NCBI RefSeq assembly: GCF_050529585.1 | Contig: NZ_CP172882.1 | Coordinates: 1,612,001 to 1,676,000, forward strand | Length of the DNA stretch: 64,000 nucleotides | Source of the DNA: Enterococcus_D sp050529585 | Lineage (GTDB): Bacteria; Bacillota; Bacilli; Lactobacillales; Enterococcaceae | Reading direction: 5' to 3' | Shown here: in pieces, positions 1-8,111 of the stretch | Layout of the letters: each line of letters opens with the position of its first letter | Position numbering within the stretch: the stretch's first letter is position 1 | Notes under the pieces: generated by a model | The model's database searches: none | What the model was told of the DNA's origin: nothing | The model's input: only the letters and a program-made list of their open reading frames with translations | Translations under genes and position numbers: made by a program

Positions 1-100
1 TGACTGGTACCAATGACGCACTTGGTTCGATTGAATGGCCTTTAGATTGAAAAAAATCTAAAAACAGTTTTCGTACTTCTGCACTGGATAATTGTTTCAT
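1..100 (-). CDS. alaS: alanyl-tRNA synthetase, N-terminal fragment
   Basis: Only the first 33 codons are in the window; the rest runs off the left edge. Reading the minus strand from an ATG at 100-98 gives MKQLSSAEVRK, then LFLDFFQSKGH, the typical AlaRS start that leads into the class II catalytic domain. The ribosome site AGGAG lies 6 bases upstream of the ATG. The enzyme charges tRNA-Ala in the cytoplasm. A T-box leader directly upstream supports the call and indicates induction by uncharged tRNA-Ala. Confidence 0.93.
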   Translation of the reverse strand, partial: MKQLSSAEVRKLFLDFFQSKGHSIEPSASLVPV

Positions 101-182
101 TATATTCTCCTACTTTCTGCTAAGTTCGTTCAGGTCGTGGTGTGCGTATCATGAAGTCCTTTCGATCGTCACGCGGTTGTGA

Positions 183-410
183 AAAAAGACAAAAAAACAC
201 CATTGCAAAAACAAGGACGTGAATACGCGGTACCACCTTGCTTGCAATGATGCAAATCATTACCTCTTAGACTCGCTAACACTGAGTACGCGTCAACATT
301 GCTGTTGAAAATCGATCACCAAAGGGAGCCATTCAGCTGGGTACATGTTTTTCTCTCAGCAGCGAAAAACTTTCTGTGATGCAACACCAAACCAACGATA
401 TCCTTCGTCA
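183..410 (-). ncRNA. T-box riboswitch leader of alaS
   Basis: The minus strand carries the T-box sequence AAGGTGGTACCGCG at 239-226, the element that binds the tRNA acceptor end. Upstream there is a stem I-like region around 410-290 containing AGAGAA and CTCCCTTTGG segments common in such leaders. Downstream is an intrinsic terminator that competes with the antiterminator. By position it should sense uncharged tRNA-Ala; I did not fix the specifier codon with certainty. The 5' end is inferred from the promoter at 416-444. Confidence 0.85.
191..249 (-). terminator. regulated terminator of the alaS T-box
   Basis: On the minus strand CATTGCAAGCAAGG (249-236) can pair with CCTTGTTTTTGCAATG (216-201), and a run of seven T follows at 197-191. 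The 5' arm overlaps the T-box sequence, so the terminator and the antiterminator are mutually exclusive. Confidence 0.75.
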
Positions 411-415
411 TTCAA

Positions 416-444
416 AGTATAAGGAAAGATATGGGAAAAGTCAA
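416..444 (-). promoter_or_regulatory. promoter of the alaS leader
   Basis: On the minus strand the -35 TTGACT (444-439) and the -10 TATACT (421-416) are separated by 17 bases, a good sigma-A promoter. It sits immediately after the stop codon of the upstream minus-strand gene (448), so that gene is followed directly by the alaS promoter with no obvious terminator between. Confidence 0.75.
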
Positions 445-447
445 TCC

Positions 448-1497
448 TTAGATACGGTCTTTTTCAATCAAAATCGCTTTACGATAGCGGTAATCTCGTG
501 GCGAAAGTATTTTCTCTGGCTGCAAGATTTGTCGTGCGCGATAATAACTGGCATATGGCAGAGCATCCAATAAAGAATGGCCGCAAACAGTCCATTGGTC
601 CATTTTCAATGATAAACCATCCGTCAATTCCCACCCACTGGCTAAACCATATGTGCACCCAAACATATTGGGCTCTAACAACTCAGAGACAGGTAGCGTC
701 ATACCATCAACACAGGTTTTCTCATTCCCCCAGCGAAAAAGTCGTCTGGTGCCCGCCCCACACACATATTCCCACTGGTCTTCTGATAGCAAGCAGAATC
801 CTTCTTTGGCAAGTTTGTCTTGCAGCGACTTTTGCGACATTTTTTGATGAACGAACAGCATATAATTGCCTGTCAAAGGATGAAGTTCAGCAAAATAACG
901 ATCTTCTTCTAACCTTGTTTGCGGCAATTCATAGGCCAAACTTTCTTCGAATGATGTAGGCATCTTAAATGTTGTTTTTAAATCATCTGCAAATAGATTA
1001 TAAGCTTCTACATTGCCATGAAATTCTGCAGTAACATTGTCGAGAACACCAACGAAGGTCCCGCCTACAGGCAATGCATGACATTGGACCAGCATTGGTG
1101 TAATCGCAACTTTGCGCAAGGGACTCGTCGATTCATTGACATAATCAGTCCAATCTTGTTCGTTTTGGAAACCATAGATTTGTGCCAAATGTGTCACGCG
1201 CTCATTTGAGGCTTGCCAAGATTGACCCCAGCTGGATAAAGTCAGCCCTTGAACACCAAGATCCCACCCTAAGATAGCGTCAGAATTCCCCGGTACGAAA
1301 ACAAAGACTTCATCCTCGATCGTCATGCAAAATGTGTCGCATTTGATTCCAGCATAGGCGTATTCTACATAATGTAAATCCGTAATTTCCTTCAATGGAC
1401 TGACAAAGTACATCAAGATTTGTTGGATCAGCTGATTTTTGACCTCCAGAGGCAAATTCTTCCAGTTGTTCCAATGCAATGCTTCAAAAAAATCCAC
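448..1497 (-). CDS. formylglycine-generating-enzyme-like fold protein, probably non-catalytic
   Basis: A 349-residue soluble protein of unknown function. Residues about 236-258 (LLSEDQWEY, then GTRRLFRWGNE) match the hallmark segment of the FGE/sulfatase-modifying-factor fold (RLPTEAEWEY...YPWGN). The C-terminal part has FGCTYG, WELTDG and YYRAR, which also fit that fold. The usual catalytic cysteine region near the C-terminus is not recognisable, so an oxidase role is unlikely. The N-terminal 170 residues are not assigned. The start is GTG at 1497, chosen because GAGAGGGG lies about 8 bases upstream. It stands alone, divergent from the GNAT gene at 1568. Confidence 0.55.
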   Translation of the reverse strand: MDFFEALHWNNWKNLPLEVKNQLIQQILMYFVSPLKEITDLHYVEYAYAGIKCDTFCMTIEDEVFVFVPGNSDAILGWDLGVQGLTLSSWGQSWQASNERVTHLAQIYGFQNEQDWTDYVNESTSPLRKVAITPMLVQCHALPVGGTFVGVLDNVTAEFHGNVEAYNLFADDLKTTFKMPTSFEESLAYELPQTRLEEDRYFAELHPLTGNYMLFVHQKMSQKSLQDKLAKEGFCLLSEDQWEYVCGAGTRRLFRWGNEKTCVDGMTLPVSELLEPNMFGCTYGLASGWELTDGLSLKMDQWTVCGHSLLDALPYASYYRARQILQPEKILSPRDYRYRKAILIEKDRI

Positions 1498-1567
1498 GTC
1501 ATATCCCCTCTCATCTGCTACAATAACTACAACAAGAGTATACCATGAATCTGGAGGGAAAAAATAT

Positions 1568-1993
1568 ATGCTTTATTTTGGACGTAGTCTATGGTTGAAA
1601 TCACAGGTCTACGCTTTGCGGCAAGCCGTATTTGTGGAAGAACAAAAGATCCCTGCCGCATTAGAATTCGATCACTTGGACCAGACTTGCCCTTACTACT
1701 TATGGATGGTAAACGACCAGCCGATCGCCACCGTGCGCTATCAGTTTGAAAGACCAAAGATTTTGCAACCGGATCGACTGTGTGTCGCTTCTGACTATCG
1801 TCACCAAGGTTATGGGCAGCATTTATTGTTCCTTCTAGAAGAAAGGGGCTTGCGAGAAGGTGCGGAGGAAGCAATATTATCGGCTGAAATCAGTGCCAGC
1901 GCTTTTTACTTAGCTTGCGGCTATCACATCTGTTCTACGCCATACCTTGAAGATGGTCTTCCTTGTGTGAAAATGACAAAAACACTCAAATAG
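1568..1993 (+). CDS. GNAT family N-acetyltransferase
   Basis: A 141-residue single-domain GNAT protein. It should move an acetyl group from acetyl-CoA to an amine; the substrate is unknown. The segment RLCVASDYRHQGYGQ (residues about 72-86) is the acetyl-CoA-binding motif A (R/Q-x-x-G-x-G/A), and AFYLACGYH is the usual C-terminal motif. The N-terminus (LRQAVFVEEQKIP) resembles the ElaA/YjcF subgroup. The start is ATG 1568 because GGAGGG at 1553-1558 lies 9 bases upstream; upstream in-frame codons lack a ribosome site. Confidence 0.85.
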   Translation: MLYFGRSLWLKSQVYALRQAVFVEEQKIPAALEFDHLDQTCPYYLWMVNDQPIATVRYQFERPKILQPDRLCVASDYRHQGYGQHLLFLLEERGLREGAEEAILSAEISASAFYLACGYHICSTPYLEDGLPCVKMTKTLK

Positions 1994-2022
1994 CCCTTGG
2001 AAAAAATATTTTTCCAAGGGCT
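1992..2022. terminator. bidirectional terminator between the GNAT gene and the helicase gene
   Basis: The arms AGCCCTTGGAAAAA and TTTTTCCAAGGGCT form a long perfect stem lying between two convergent genes. The T/A tracts are inside the stem. Confidence 0.7.
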
Positions 2023-2034
2023 GATTCTATCTGA

Positions 2035-3381
2035 TCAACTATTTGAATTTTTTTTATTCTTCCGAGCTGTCCGAGTGGTCTGGCGTCGTTCGATCTTGCG
2101 TTTTTCTTTGTTCTTCTTGTCCACAGCCCATTGGATTTTTTTCTTATAAGCTGGTTTGATGTTTTTCTTCTTCTTTTTCACCAAACCAATCAACGTTGGA
2201 TCCAATTCATCACGAGATTTTTCTCGTTTGGTTCTGCGATTGCGATCGTAAGTATCAACGATTTCATCGTTTTTGATTTCTTTCGGTTGGAAAGTCACAC
2301 CCAAATCTTCGATTGCTTGGATCGCTTGTTCATCAGCCGGATCATATAATGTGATCGCTGTACCTGCCAAATGATTACGACCTGTTCTACCTACGCGATG
2401 AATAAAGAAATCTAAATCGGCAGGAATCTCTGCATTGATGACATGAGAAACCCCTTCGATATCGATGCCGCGAGCAGCCAAATCAGTCGCCACTACATAT
2501 TGAAATTCCAAGTCATGTACTTGACGCATGATGCGTTTGCGCTCTCGAGGACTGATATCACCGTGAATCTTGGCCACTTTTAAACCTTGGCCCTTCAAAT
2601 AATCCGCAATATCATCGACGCGACTTTTGGTATTCGCAAAAACAATCGCCAAATAAGGATGTCCCGTGGTCAAAATTTGATGGATCAATTTGTTTTTGTT
2701 TTTTCCTTTAGTAGAGATCAACCAATTTTCGATTGAATCAGAAATGACCGCTTTGGCTTTGATTTCTTCAATCAATGGATTTTGCATATATTTCTTCAAA
2801 AATGGCCGTAATTTCTCAGGAATCGTTGCCGAGAAAACCAGCATTTGCAATTTTGCTGGCAAACGACTGGCGATTTGATCGACTTCCGTCAAAAAGCCCA
2901 TATCCAAAGTCATATCTGCTTCATCAACGACAAAGGCTTGTGCCGTATGCACAGCTAAAGCTTGTTCATTGATCATATCAAGAATCCGTCCAGGGGTACC
3001 AATCACCACATGTGGTTGTTGATGTTCTAAACGTGCCAATTGACGTTTTTTATCAGTTCCCCCTACAAAGTTCGAGACTCTGATTTCAGGATCATGGAAG
3101 CCGCCGATTTGTTTGGCTGCTTGATAGATTTGAACTGCTAATTCACGACTTGGTGCCGTGATCACTACTTGAACTTCATCTTTATTGGCATCGATTCGAT
3201 CCATCAAAGGAAGTAAAAAGGTATGGGTCTTGCCGCTCCCTGTCTGTGATTGCCCGACAACGCTGCGGCCTTTTTGAATAACCGGGATTAATTTTGCTTG
3301 CACTTCTGTCGGTGTCGCGAATTGTTTTTCCGCAAGTGTTTCGTAAATAAATGGTTGAAATTTAAATGACTCAAAAGACAT
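2035..3381 (-). CDS. cshB: DEAD-box ATP-dependent RNA helicase, CshB type
   Basis: This 448-residue cytoplasmic RNA helicase unwinds RNA, typically in ribosome assembly, mRNA turnover and cold adaptation. All core motifs are visible: motif I SQTGSGKT (45-52), Ia PSRELA (78-83), TPGR (129-132), DEAD (153-156), SAT (184-186), ATDLAARGID and HRVGRTGR. A strongly basic tail of about 70 residues, rich in Lys and Arg, follows the second RecA domain, as in the CshB/YqfR group. The length matches that group (about 440). Other Firmicute helicases such as CshA are longer with a different tail. It is monocistronic, facing the GNAT gene across a terminator. Confidence 0.85.
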   Translation of the reverse strand: MSFESFKFQPFIYETLAEKQFATPTEVQAKLIPVIQKGRSVVGQSQTGSGKTHTFLLPLMDRIDANKDEVQVVITAPSRELAVQIYQAAKQIGGFHDPEIRVSNFVGGTDKKRQLARLEHQQPHVVIGTPGRILDMINEQALAVHTAQAFVVDEADMTLDMGFLTEVDQIASRLPAKLQMLVFSATIPEKLRPFLKKYMQNPLIEEIKAKAVISDSIENWLISTKGKNKNKLIHQILTTGHPYLAIVFANTKSRVDDIADYLKGQGLKVAKIHGDISPRERKRIMRQVHDLEFQYVVATDLAARGIDIEGVSHVINAEIPADLDFFIHRVGRTGRNHLAGTAITLYDPADEQAIQAIEDLGVTFQPKEIKNDEIVDTYDRNRRTKREKSRDELDPTLIGLVKKKKKNIKPAYKKKIQWAVDKKNKEKRKIERRQTTRTARKNKKNSNS

Positions 3382-3439
3382 TCAAACACCTTCTTTCTTT
3401 TAACATCTTTAGAATTATAGCATAATTCCAAGGGTTTTC

Positions 3440-4591
3440 CTAACCTTCTTTTGGTTTGACGGTACTTATCGTGTAAGTTTTGCTTCTTTTTTCATAAAAG
3501 AACCGTGGTTCTTTTTTGACTGCTGCCCAAATCAGATTGAGATAAAAACCGAATTGGATCAATCCAAAAATCAAAACCATCAATACACTGACAAGAATCA
3601 ACAAAGCAGAATCTGATTGGATATACGGTGCAAAGAAGACATTGATCCGACTGATACTTGCATAAATCAAATAAAACAAGCCGTAACGCACAAACAAAGC
3701 AGACAAACTGATTCTTTGACGTCCTTCTTGCATTAACTTGATTCGAACCATTTTTTTGCCGATCGTTTGTCCTTTTGTCAGATAAGGAATCAACATGAAA
3801 TAGAACAACACTTCTAACGCAAAATACCAATAATCACTTGTGAAATCGCGTATTTGCCTTTGCGTGACCAAGGTCAAAACCAGTACTAACACTGTGCTCA
3901 TGACGTCCAAGATTAACCAATCTATCAGCCAAGCAAAGAAACGGCGTGTTACGGTCACGCGGGTATCCCGTGCATAGGATTCGGCATCTATTTCGTCTCT
4001 TGTCGGCAATAAGAAGGTGAAAATCGGCGCAATCGTCCATCCTAGGACACCGCCTAAAGTATTGACGAACAAATCGTTGACATCAAAAAGACGATAAGAA
4101 CGCGGATAGATGAAATATAGTCCTGTTAACTGTGTGACCTCAAAAAATAACGTTAAACAAAACGTCAGCAAGAGGGTTTTCTTAAAGGAATACTTGAAAT
4201 AATAGCGCAGATAAATGCCAAAGGGTACTGTCAGCAATAAATTGAATAAAGGTTCTAAGACCACACTTTGTTTGAGAGCTGGCAAATAGGTACTAGGGTC
4301 ATGGATATCCAAAACGGTCTGCTGCAAAAAATGGATCCAAGAAGCACCCAACTGCAGCTCCATCCTAGGACCAGTCATCTTTGCAACTTCCTCAACAGAT
4401 GGTAGCGGCAAAATGACGAGAAAGTAGGCACATAATAAATAAAATACGAAAGAATACAAAATAATGGCTCTTGACCATATAAAACGGCCATATTTCCGGT
4501 ATTGTCTGACAAAAAATATCGTTGATATGCCCAACGCTAGAAACGGAAAGAGCAATAGAGCGATTTTGATGGGGCCAATGTAAGCTGACAT
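3440..4591 (-). CDS. VanZ-RDD fusion membrane protein
   Basis: A 383-residue integral membrane protein. The N-terminal half (about 10-190) has the VanZ-like pattern of four to five helices, including the FDVNDLFVNTLGGVLGW motif. The C-terminal half (about 215-330) is an RDD domain, with R-FFAWLIDWLILD and the QTIGKKMVRIKL signature. VanZ proteins are linked to low-level teicoplanin or lipoglycopeptide tolerance; RDD domains often act in ion or solute transport. The function of the fusion is not known to me. The start is ATG 4591, preceded by AAAGGAG; an upstream in-frame codon at 4621 lacks a ribosome site. Confidence 0.8.
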   Translation of the reverse strand: MSAYIGPIKIALLLFPFLALGISTIFFVRQYRKYGRFIWSRAIILYSFVFYLLCAYFLVILPLPSVEEVAKMTGPRMELQLGASWIHFLQQTVLDIHDPSTYLPALKQSVVLEPLFNLLLTVPFGIYLRYYFKYSFKKTLLLTFCLTLFFEVTQLTGLYFIYPRSYRLFDVNDLFVNTLGGVLGWTIAPIFTFLLPTRDEIDAESYARDTRVTVTRRFFAWLIDWLILDVMSTVLVLVLTLVTQRQIRDFTSDYWYFALEVLFYFMLIPYLTKGQTIGKKMVRIKLMQEGRQRISLSALFVRYGLFYLIYASISRINVFFAPYIQSDSALLILVSVLMVLIFGLIQFGFYLNLIWAAVKKEPRFFYEKRSKTYTISTVKPKEG

Positions 4592-4626
4592 AACAAACTC
4601 CTTTGTAAAAAAATTAGACACGCGAT

Positions 4627-4655
4627 TTCACAAAACAACTATTTTGGCGTATGAT
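4627..4655 (+). promoter_or_regulatory. promoter of the small membrane protein gene at 4680
   Basis: TTCACA (4627-4632), a 17-base spacer and TATGAT (4650-4655), followed by AAAGGAGG before the start codon at 4680. Confidence 0.6.
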
Positions 4656-4679
4656 AAAGAAAAGGAGGTCGAATAGCTT

Positions 4680-5006
4680 ATGTTAAATCCTTACTTCTCA
4701 TTCGGCGTGCCCAGTTTATTGCTGGTTTTATATATTGCATTTGCTTTATTCCAACGTTCTGCCCAAATTCCTTATCTCGGGTTTGGTTTGTTTATTATTG
4801 CAGGTTTTATGACTGGATTCAGTCTTCAAGTCATCCAACTTGCTTGGAACGAAGTGTCCAAAACATCCCTCGCACATGTGCAAGACATGTATCATTATTC
4901 ACCGTACTTGCTTTTGATTCCATTGGTGATTGGTGTGATTTTGGTTATCGTTCATCTATATCAAGGATATCTAAAAGTCAGAACCGTTCGTTTGAAAAGC
5001 AAATAA
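4680..5006 (+). CDS. small membrane protein of unknown function
   Basis: 108 residues with three predicted hydrophobic helices (about 5-24, 33-55 and 78-98) and a short basic C-terminus. I do not recognise a family with confidence. AAAGGAGG lies upstream with a rather long spacing of about 12 bases to the ATG at 4680. A good promoter and a downstream terminator make it a single-gene unit, divergent from the VanZ-RDD gene. Confidence 0.7.
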   Translation: MLNPYFSFGVPSLLLVLYIAFALFQRSAQIPYLGFGLFIIAGFMTGFSLQVIQLAWNEVSKTSLAHVQDMYHYSPYLLLIPLVIGVILVIVHLYQGYLKVRTVRLKSK

Positions 5007-5043
5007 CTAATCAGTGAATTATTCTTCACTCACGATGCACAAA

Positions 5044-5113
5044 ACAACAACTAACCAGCCACAGGTACTGTCAGCTCATTGCTACACGATCTGGGCTTTG
5101 GTTAGTTGTTTTT
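5044..5113 (+). terminator. probable terminator after the small membrane protein gene
   Basis: ACAACTAACCA near 5045-5056 can pair with TGGTTAGTTGT near 5098-5109, followed by a T run. The loop of about 40 bases is long, so the element may also fold internally. Confidence 0.5.
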
Positions 5114-5134
5114 AGTAAAACAGTTTAATGATGA

Positions 5135-5368
5135 TTAAACATCCTCAGAATCCCCATCAAATGATGTCTCCTCTTGCTCCATAAAAGACGCTTTTACTTC
5201 TTCATCGACCTGTGCCAAAAGATATTGCCAATCACTATTTGCCAATACAACAACATCTATGTTGTTTTCTTCATCGATCAATTCCAGATTGGATATGTCC
5301 TCACCTAATGACTGAAACAATGCAGCAAATTTTGGGTCATTCAACGTTATATATTCTGTACGCTTCAT
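5135..5368 (-). CDS. small acidic protein of unknown function
   Basis: 77 residues, strongly acidic, with an Asp/Glu-rich C-terminal tail. There is no signal peptide, membrane segment or recognised motif. Its start codon overlaps the stop of the upstream gene by 4 bases (ATGA), so the two are translationally coupled. Partners and role are unknown. Confidence 0.65.
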   Translation of the reverse strand: MKRTEYITLNDPKFAALFQSLGEDISNLELIDEENNIDVVVLANSDWQYLLAQVDEEVKASFMEQEETSFDGDSEDV

Positions 5369-5739
5369 TCTTCATCACCCCATGAATCGATAAATTCATA
5401 AAACAATATATCAATGTATTCCAAATCCTTCATTTTTTGTAATGTGGATAAATCTAAGCGGATAAAAGCTTTCTCCACTAAAATATAGTGATTATCTTCT
5501 AACGCATCTTCAATGTAAGGCAAAATTTCTTCTTCATCACCAAGTTTTTCATTGGCAATTTGATCAATTTGCGCAAAGAGCGCTTCATCTTGGAGCAAGA
5601 AGTACTGATTATCATAGCGATAGACCGCAACTTCATAATTTCGCAAAGGCAATTCTGCTCGAATGACAAATAAACATTCTCCAGAATCAGAAAGAGCAGG
5701 TAATAATTCATTGGGTTGCAGTGCTTGTTGATAATACAT
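5365..5739 (-). CDS. small acidic protein of unknown function, upstream partner
   Basis: A 124-residue soluble acidic protein with no family I recognise. A stretch around residues 12-60 alternates beta-like hydrophobic segments. The start is ATG 5739 because GGAGG lies 7 bases upstream; an earlier in-frame start would leave no room for a ribosome site. A -10 box TATAAT lies at 5766-5761. It forms a two-gene operon with the 77-residue gene downstream. The paired acidic architecture could suit a binding or immunity-type protein, but nothing proves it. Confidence 0.65.
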   Translation of the reverse strand: MYYQQALQPNELLPALSDSGECLFVIRAELPLRNYEVAVYRYDNQYFLLQDEALFAQIDQIANEKLGDEEEILPYIEDALEDNHYILVEKAFIRLDLSTLQKMKDLEYIDILFYEFIDSWGDEE

Positions 5740-5825
5740 TTCCATCCCTCCTTTATATCTATTATAGGGAAGGATCGGCAAAAAAGGAAATAATCGAGTT
5801 ATAGATTAAAAATCCCTAAATAAAC

Positions 5826-6491
5826 TTAACAGTCCCATTCAGCATAGAATTCTTTGAGAAATTCTTCCATGAAAGTCTTTCGTCTCAAGGCTTCGCGTTT
5901 GCCATACGTCGTCTGCATTTTTTCTGGAAGCAAAAACAACTTTTCATAAAAATGATTGATCACTGTTGTCCCCTTCCGATAATCCGCGTGGTCAGTAAAA
6001 TTTTTGGGTGGGAGATCCGGCAGATGAAGCGGATGTTGATGACTTCCGCCAAAGTAGCTGGTCCGCATGATGCCGATTGCGCCTAATGCATCTAAACGGT
6101 CCGCATCCCGAACAACGATTCCTTCCAAGGATGTCATTTTTGCACCTTGCAAGAGTTCTTTTGAGAAAGATAAATGATGAATAATCATGAAAATCGATGT
6201 GATCTGTGACTGACTCGCACCAGCTGTTTGTAAGCAATTTGTGACCTCGATCTGGGCTTGTTCCAAATCTGAGACGACTTTATCATCCACTGTATCATGC
6301 AGATAAGCTGCGGCTTGTACGACAAAATCATCGACGATCAAATGATCTTCATCAACAATGGCTTGGCTTAAAGCCGCGACGCGCTTGGCATGATCAAACC
6401 CATGACCGGTCAAATCTTTTGAAAGGATTTTTTTGGCATAATTGATCACCGGTGCAAGGTCCACATTATTTTTTGGGGGTATATCTGTCAT
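5826..6491 (-). CDS. HD-domain hydrolase, YedJ-like
   Basis: A 221-residue HD-superfamily metal-dependent phosphohydrolase. Metal ligands are visible in HGFDHAKRV (about 22-30), LHD (about 64-66), the helix IIHHLSF and RDADRLDALGAIGI. The last segment is typical of the YedJ/YpgQ subgroup, some of whose members hydrolyse nucleoside triphosphates. The substrate here is unproven. The start is ATG 6491, with AAGGAG 6-7 bases upstream; an upstream extension to 6578 would run through an RNA hairpin. Confidence 0.8.
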   Translation of the reverse strand: MTDIPPKNNVDLAPVINYAKKILSKDLTGHGFDHAKRVAALSQAIVDEDHLIVDDFVVQAAAYLHDTVDDKVVSDLEQAQIEVTNCLQTAGASQSQITSIFMIIHHLSFSKELLQGAKMTSLEGIVVRDADRLDALGAIGIMRTSYFGGSHQHPLHLPDLPPKNFTDHADYRKGTTVINHFYEKLFLLPEKMQTTYGKREALRRKTFMEEFLKEFYAEWDC

Positions 6492-6520
6492 AATTGACTC
6501 CTTACTATTTTTTTCACCAT

Positions 6521-6592
6521 AAAAAAGAACCCTTCTGTAAGAAAGTGATGTTGGCTTTGACACCACTACTTCCATCACAGATCAGGCCCCTT
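6521..6592 (-). other. long imperfect hairpin between carboxypeptidase and HD-hydrolase genes
   Basis: On the minus strand AGTGGTGT can pair with ACATCACT across a loop of about 8 bases. Further imperfect pairing (CTGT with ACAG, then GGGCC-type with GGGTTC) extends outward and ends in TTCTTTTTT. It is most likely the terminator of the carboxypeptidase operon; a regulatory leader of the HD gene is the alternative. Confidence 0.4.
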
Positions 6593-6611
6593 TTTTGTCT
6601 GTTGCAATCAG

Positions 6612-8111
6612 CTATTCATTGATTTTATACACAGCAAAGTAAATCTTACGTAAATAATCTAATAGATATTGTGGATTCAATAATTCGCCAGTGGCATCAA
6701 GAATCAATTCATTGGGTTTCTTTGACGCACCAAATTGGTGGATGTGTTCAGTCAACCAAAGACGGATCGGTGAATAATCATCAGATGCTAAGACTTCATC
6801 GATCGCCACCTCTTTTTGCATGGCATTCAATAATTGGGCTGCATACATATAGCCTAATGCATATGATGGGAAATAACCGAAGCTAGCTCCTGACCAATGC
6901 ACGTCTTGTAAAATGCCTTCTAGATCATTTTCAGGACGAATGCCTAAATATTCTTCATATTTATCGTTCCAAATCTGTGGCAGATCATCGATAGCCACTT
7001 GATCATTAAAAATCATTTTTTCGATTTCATAACGTATGATGATATGCAACACGTAGGTCAAGCTGTCGGCCTCGATCCGTACCAAACTTGCTTCAGAATA
7101 TTTCAACGAATCATAAAATTCATCAAAAGTGACATCGTCGAACGTGCCTTCAGCGCATGCTTGGAAGAACGGAAATTGTTTTTGCCAAAATGCACGATTG
7201 CTGCCGATAATAATTTCGTTGAATAAAGATTGTGATTCATGGATCCCCATTGAAGCCCCTTCATGTACCGGGGTTCCTTGATATTTTTCTGCAATATTTT
7301 GTTCATACATGCCATGGCCTGCTTCATGAATGACGCCGAATATGCCCATAGAAAAATCATGTTCATTCCAGCGTGTCGTCAAGCGAACATCATTATGGTT
7401 GATGCCGGTGGCAAACGGATGCACTGTGTTATCCAAACGTCCACGAGAAAAATCATAACCCAAGTCTGTAATGACTTTTGAAATAAAGGTCCGTTGTTGT
7501 TTTTCTGTCATTTTGCGAGAAAGGATTGTTGTTGCTGGTGCCGTCCCTTTTTCAGCAAGTTGGCGCCGAATATCCATGATGCCATCTCTCACTTGTGAGA
7601 AGACATTGTCAAGGATCTCAACAGTCATATTGGGTTCATATTGATTCAATAAGACATCGTAGTCTGTCAGTTCATTCTTTTTCATATACGGAATCATTTC
7701 CTTGGTCAAACGAATGTTTTCTGACAACGCCTCTTTGAATAGACCAAAGTCTTTTTCTTTCCGTGCTTTGAGCCAAGCGGTATGGGCTCTAGATGTTGCA
7801 GCAGAAGCAGCGATCGCCAATTCTTGCGGGACATCCTTTTGCAGCTCGTATTCTTCTTTCACTAATTGATATGCCGCTTGTCCAACTTCTGATAATTCAT
7901 CAGGATGTGTACCAAAGTATGCAATGGCTTCTTTGATCGGCGCGCCGATTTTTTTCTCAAAGTACAAGCCATATAGGTAGCTATCCACTTCACTGCGGTA
8001 TTCACTTGCAGCTTCTGGCATTCCTGTTTGATTATCCCATTCTAAAATACCCATAGCTTGACGCAATAGATCGATTTCTTTTAATTCTTTTAGAAATGCT
8101 TGTTCTTTCAT
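6612..8111 (-). CDS. metallocarboxypeptidase, M32 (Taq) family
   Basis: This 499-residue cytoplasmic zinc carboxypeptidase removes C-terminal residues from peptides. The M32 active site HEAGHG (HExxH) lies near residue 262, with HESQSLFNE about 30 residues later supplying the third ligand. The C-terminal segment DVHWSGASFGYFPSYALG is also diagnostic. The length matches the family (about 500). The start ATG overlaps the stop of the upstream methyltransferase by 4 bases, so the two are co-translated. Confidence 0.92.
   Translation of the reverse strand: MKEQAFLKELKEIDLLRQAMGILEWDNQTGMPEAASEYRSEVDSYLYGLYFEKKIGAPIKEAIAYFGTHPDELSEVGQAAYQLVKEEYELQKDVPQELAIAASAATSRAHTAWLKARKEKDFGLFKEALSENIRLTKEMIPYMKKNELTDYDVLLNQYEPNMTVEILDNVFSQVRDGIMDIRRQLAEKGTAPATTILSRKMTEKQQRTFISKVITDLGYDFSRGRLDNTVHPFATGINHNDVRLTTRWNEHDFSMGIFGVIHEAGHGMYEQNIAEKYQGTPVHEGASMGIHESQSLFNEIIIGSNRAFWQKQFPFFQACAEGTFDDVTFDEFYDSLKYSEASLVRIEADSLTYVLHIIIRYEIEKMIFNDQVAIDDLPQIWNDKYEEYLGIRPENDLEGILQDVHWSGASFGYFPSYALGYMYAAQLLNAMQKEVAIDEVLASDDYSPIRLWLTEHIHQFGASKKPNELILDATGELLNPQYLLDYLRKIYFAVYKINE

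Noticed and set aside
498..959. 153-codon open frame opposite the FGE-like gene
   Set aside because: The minus-strand protein has recognisable fold motifs, while this frame has none and lacks a ribosome site.
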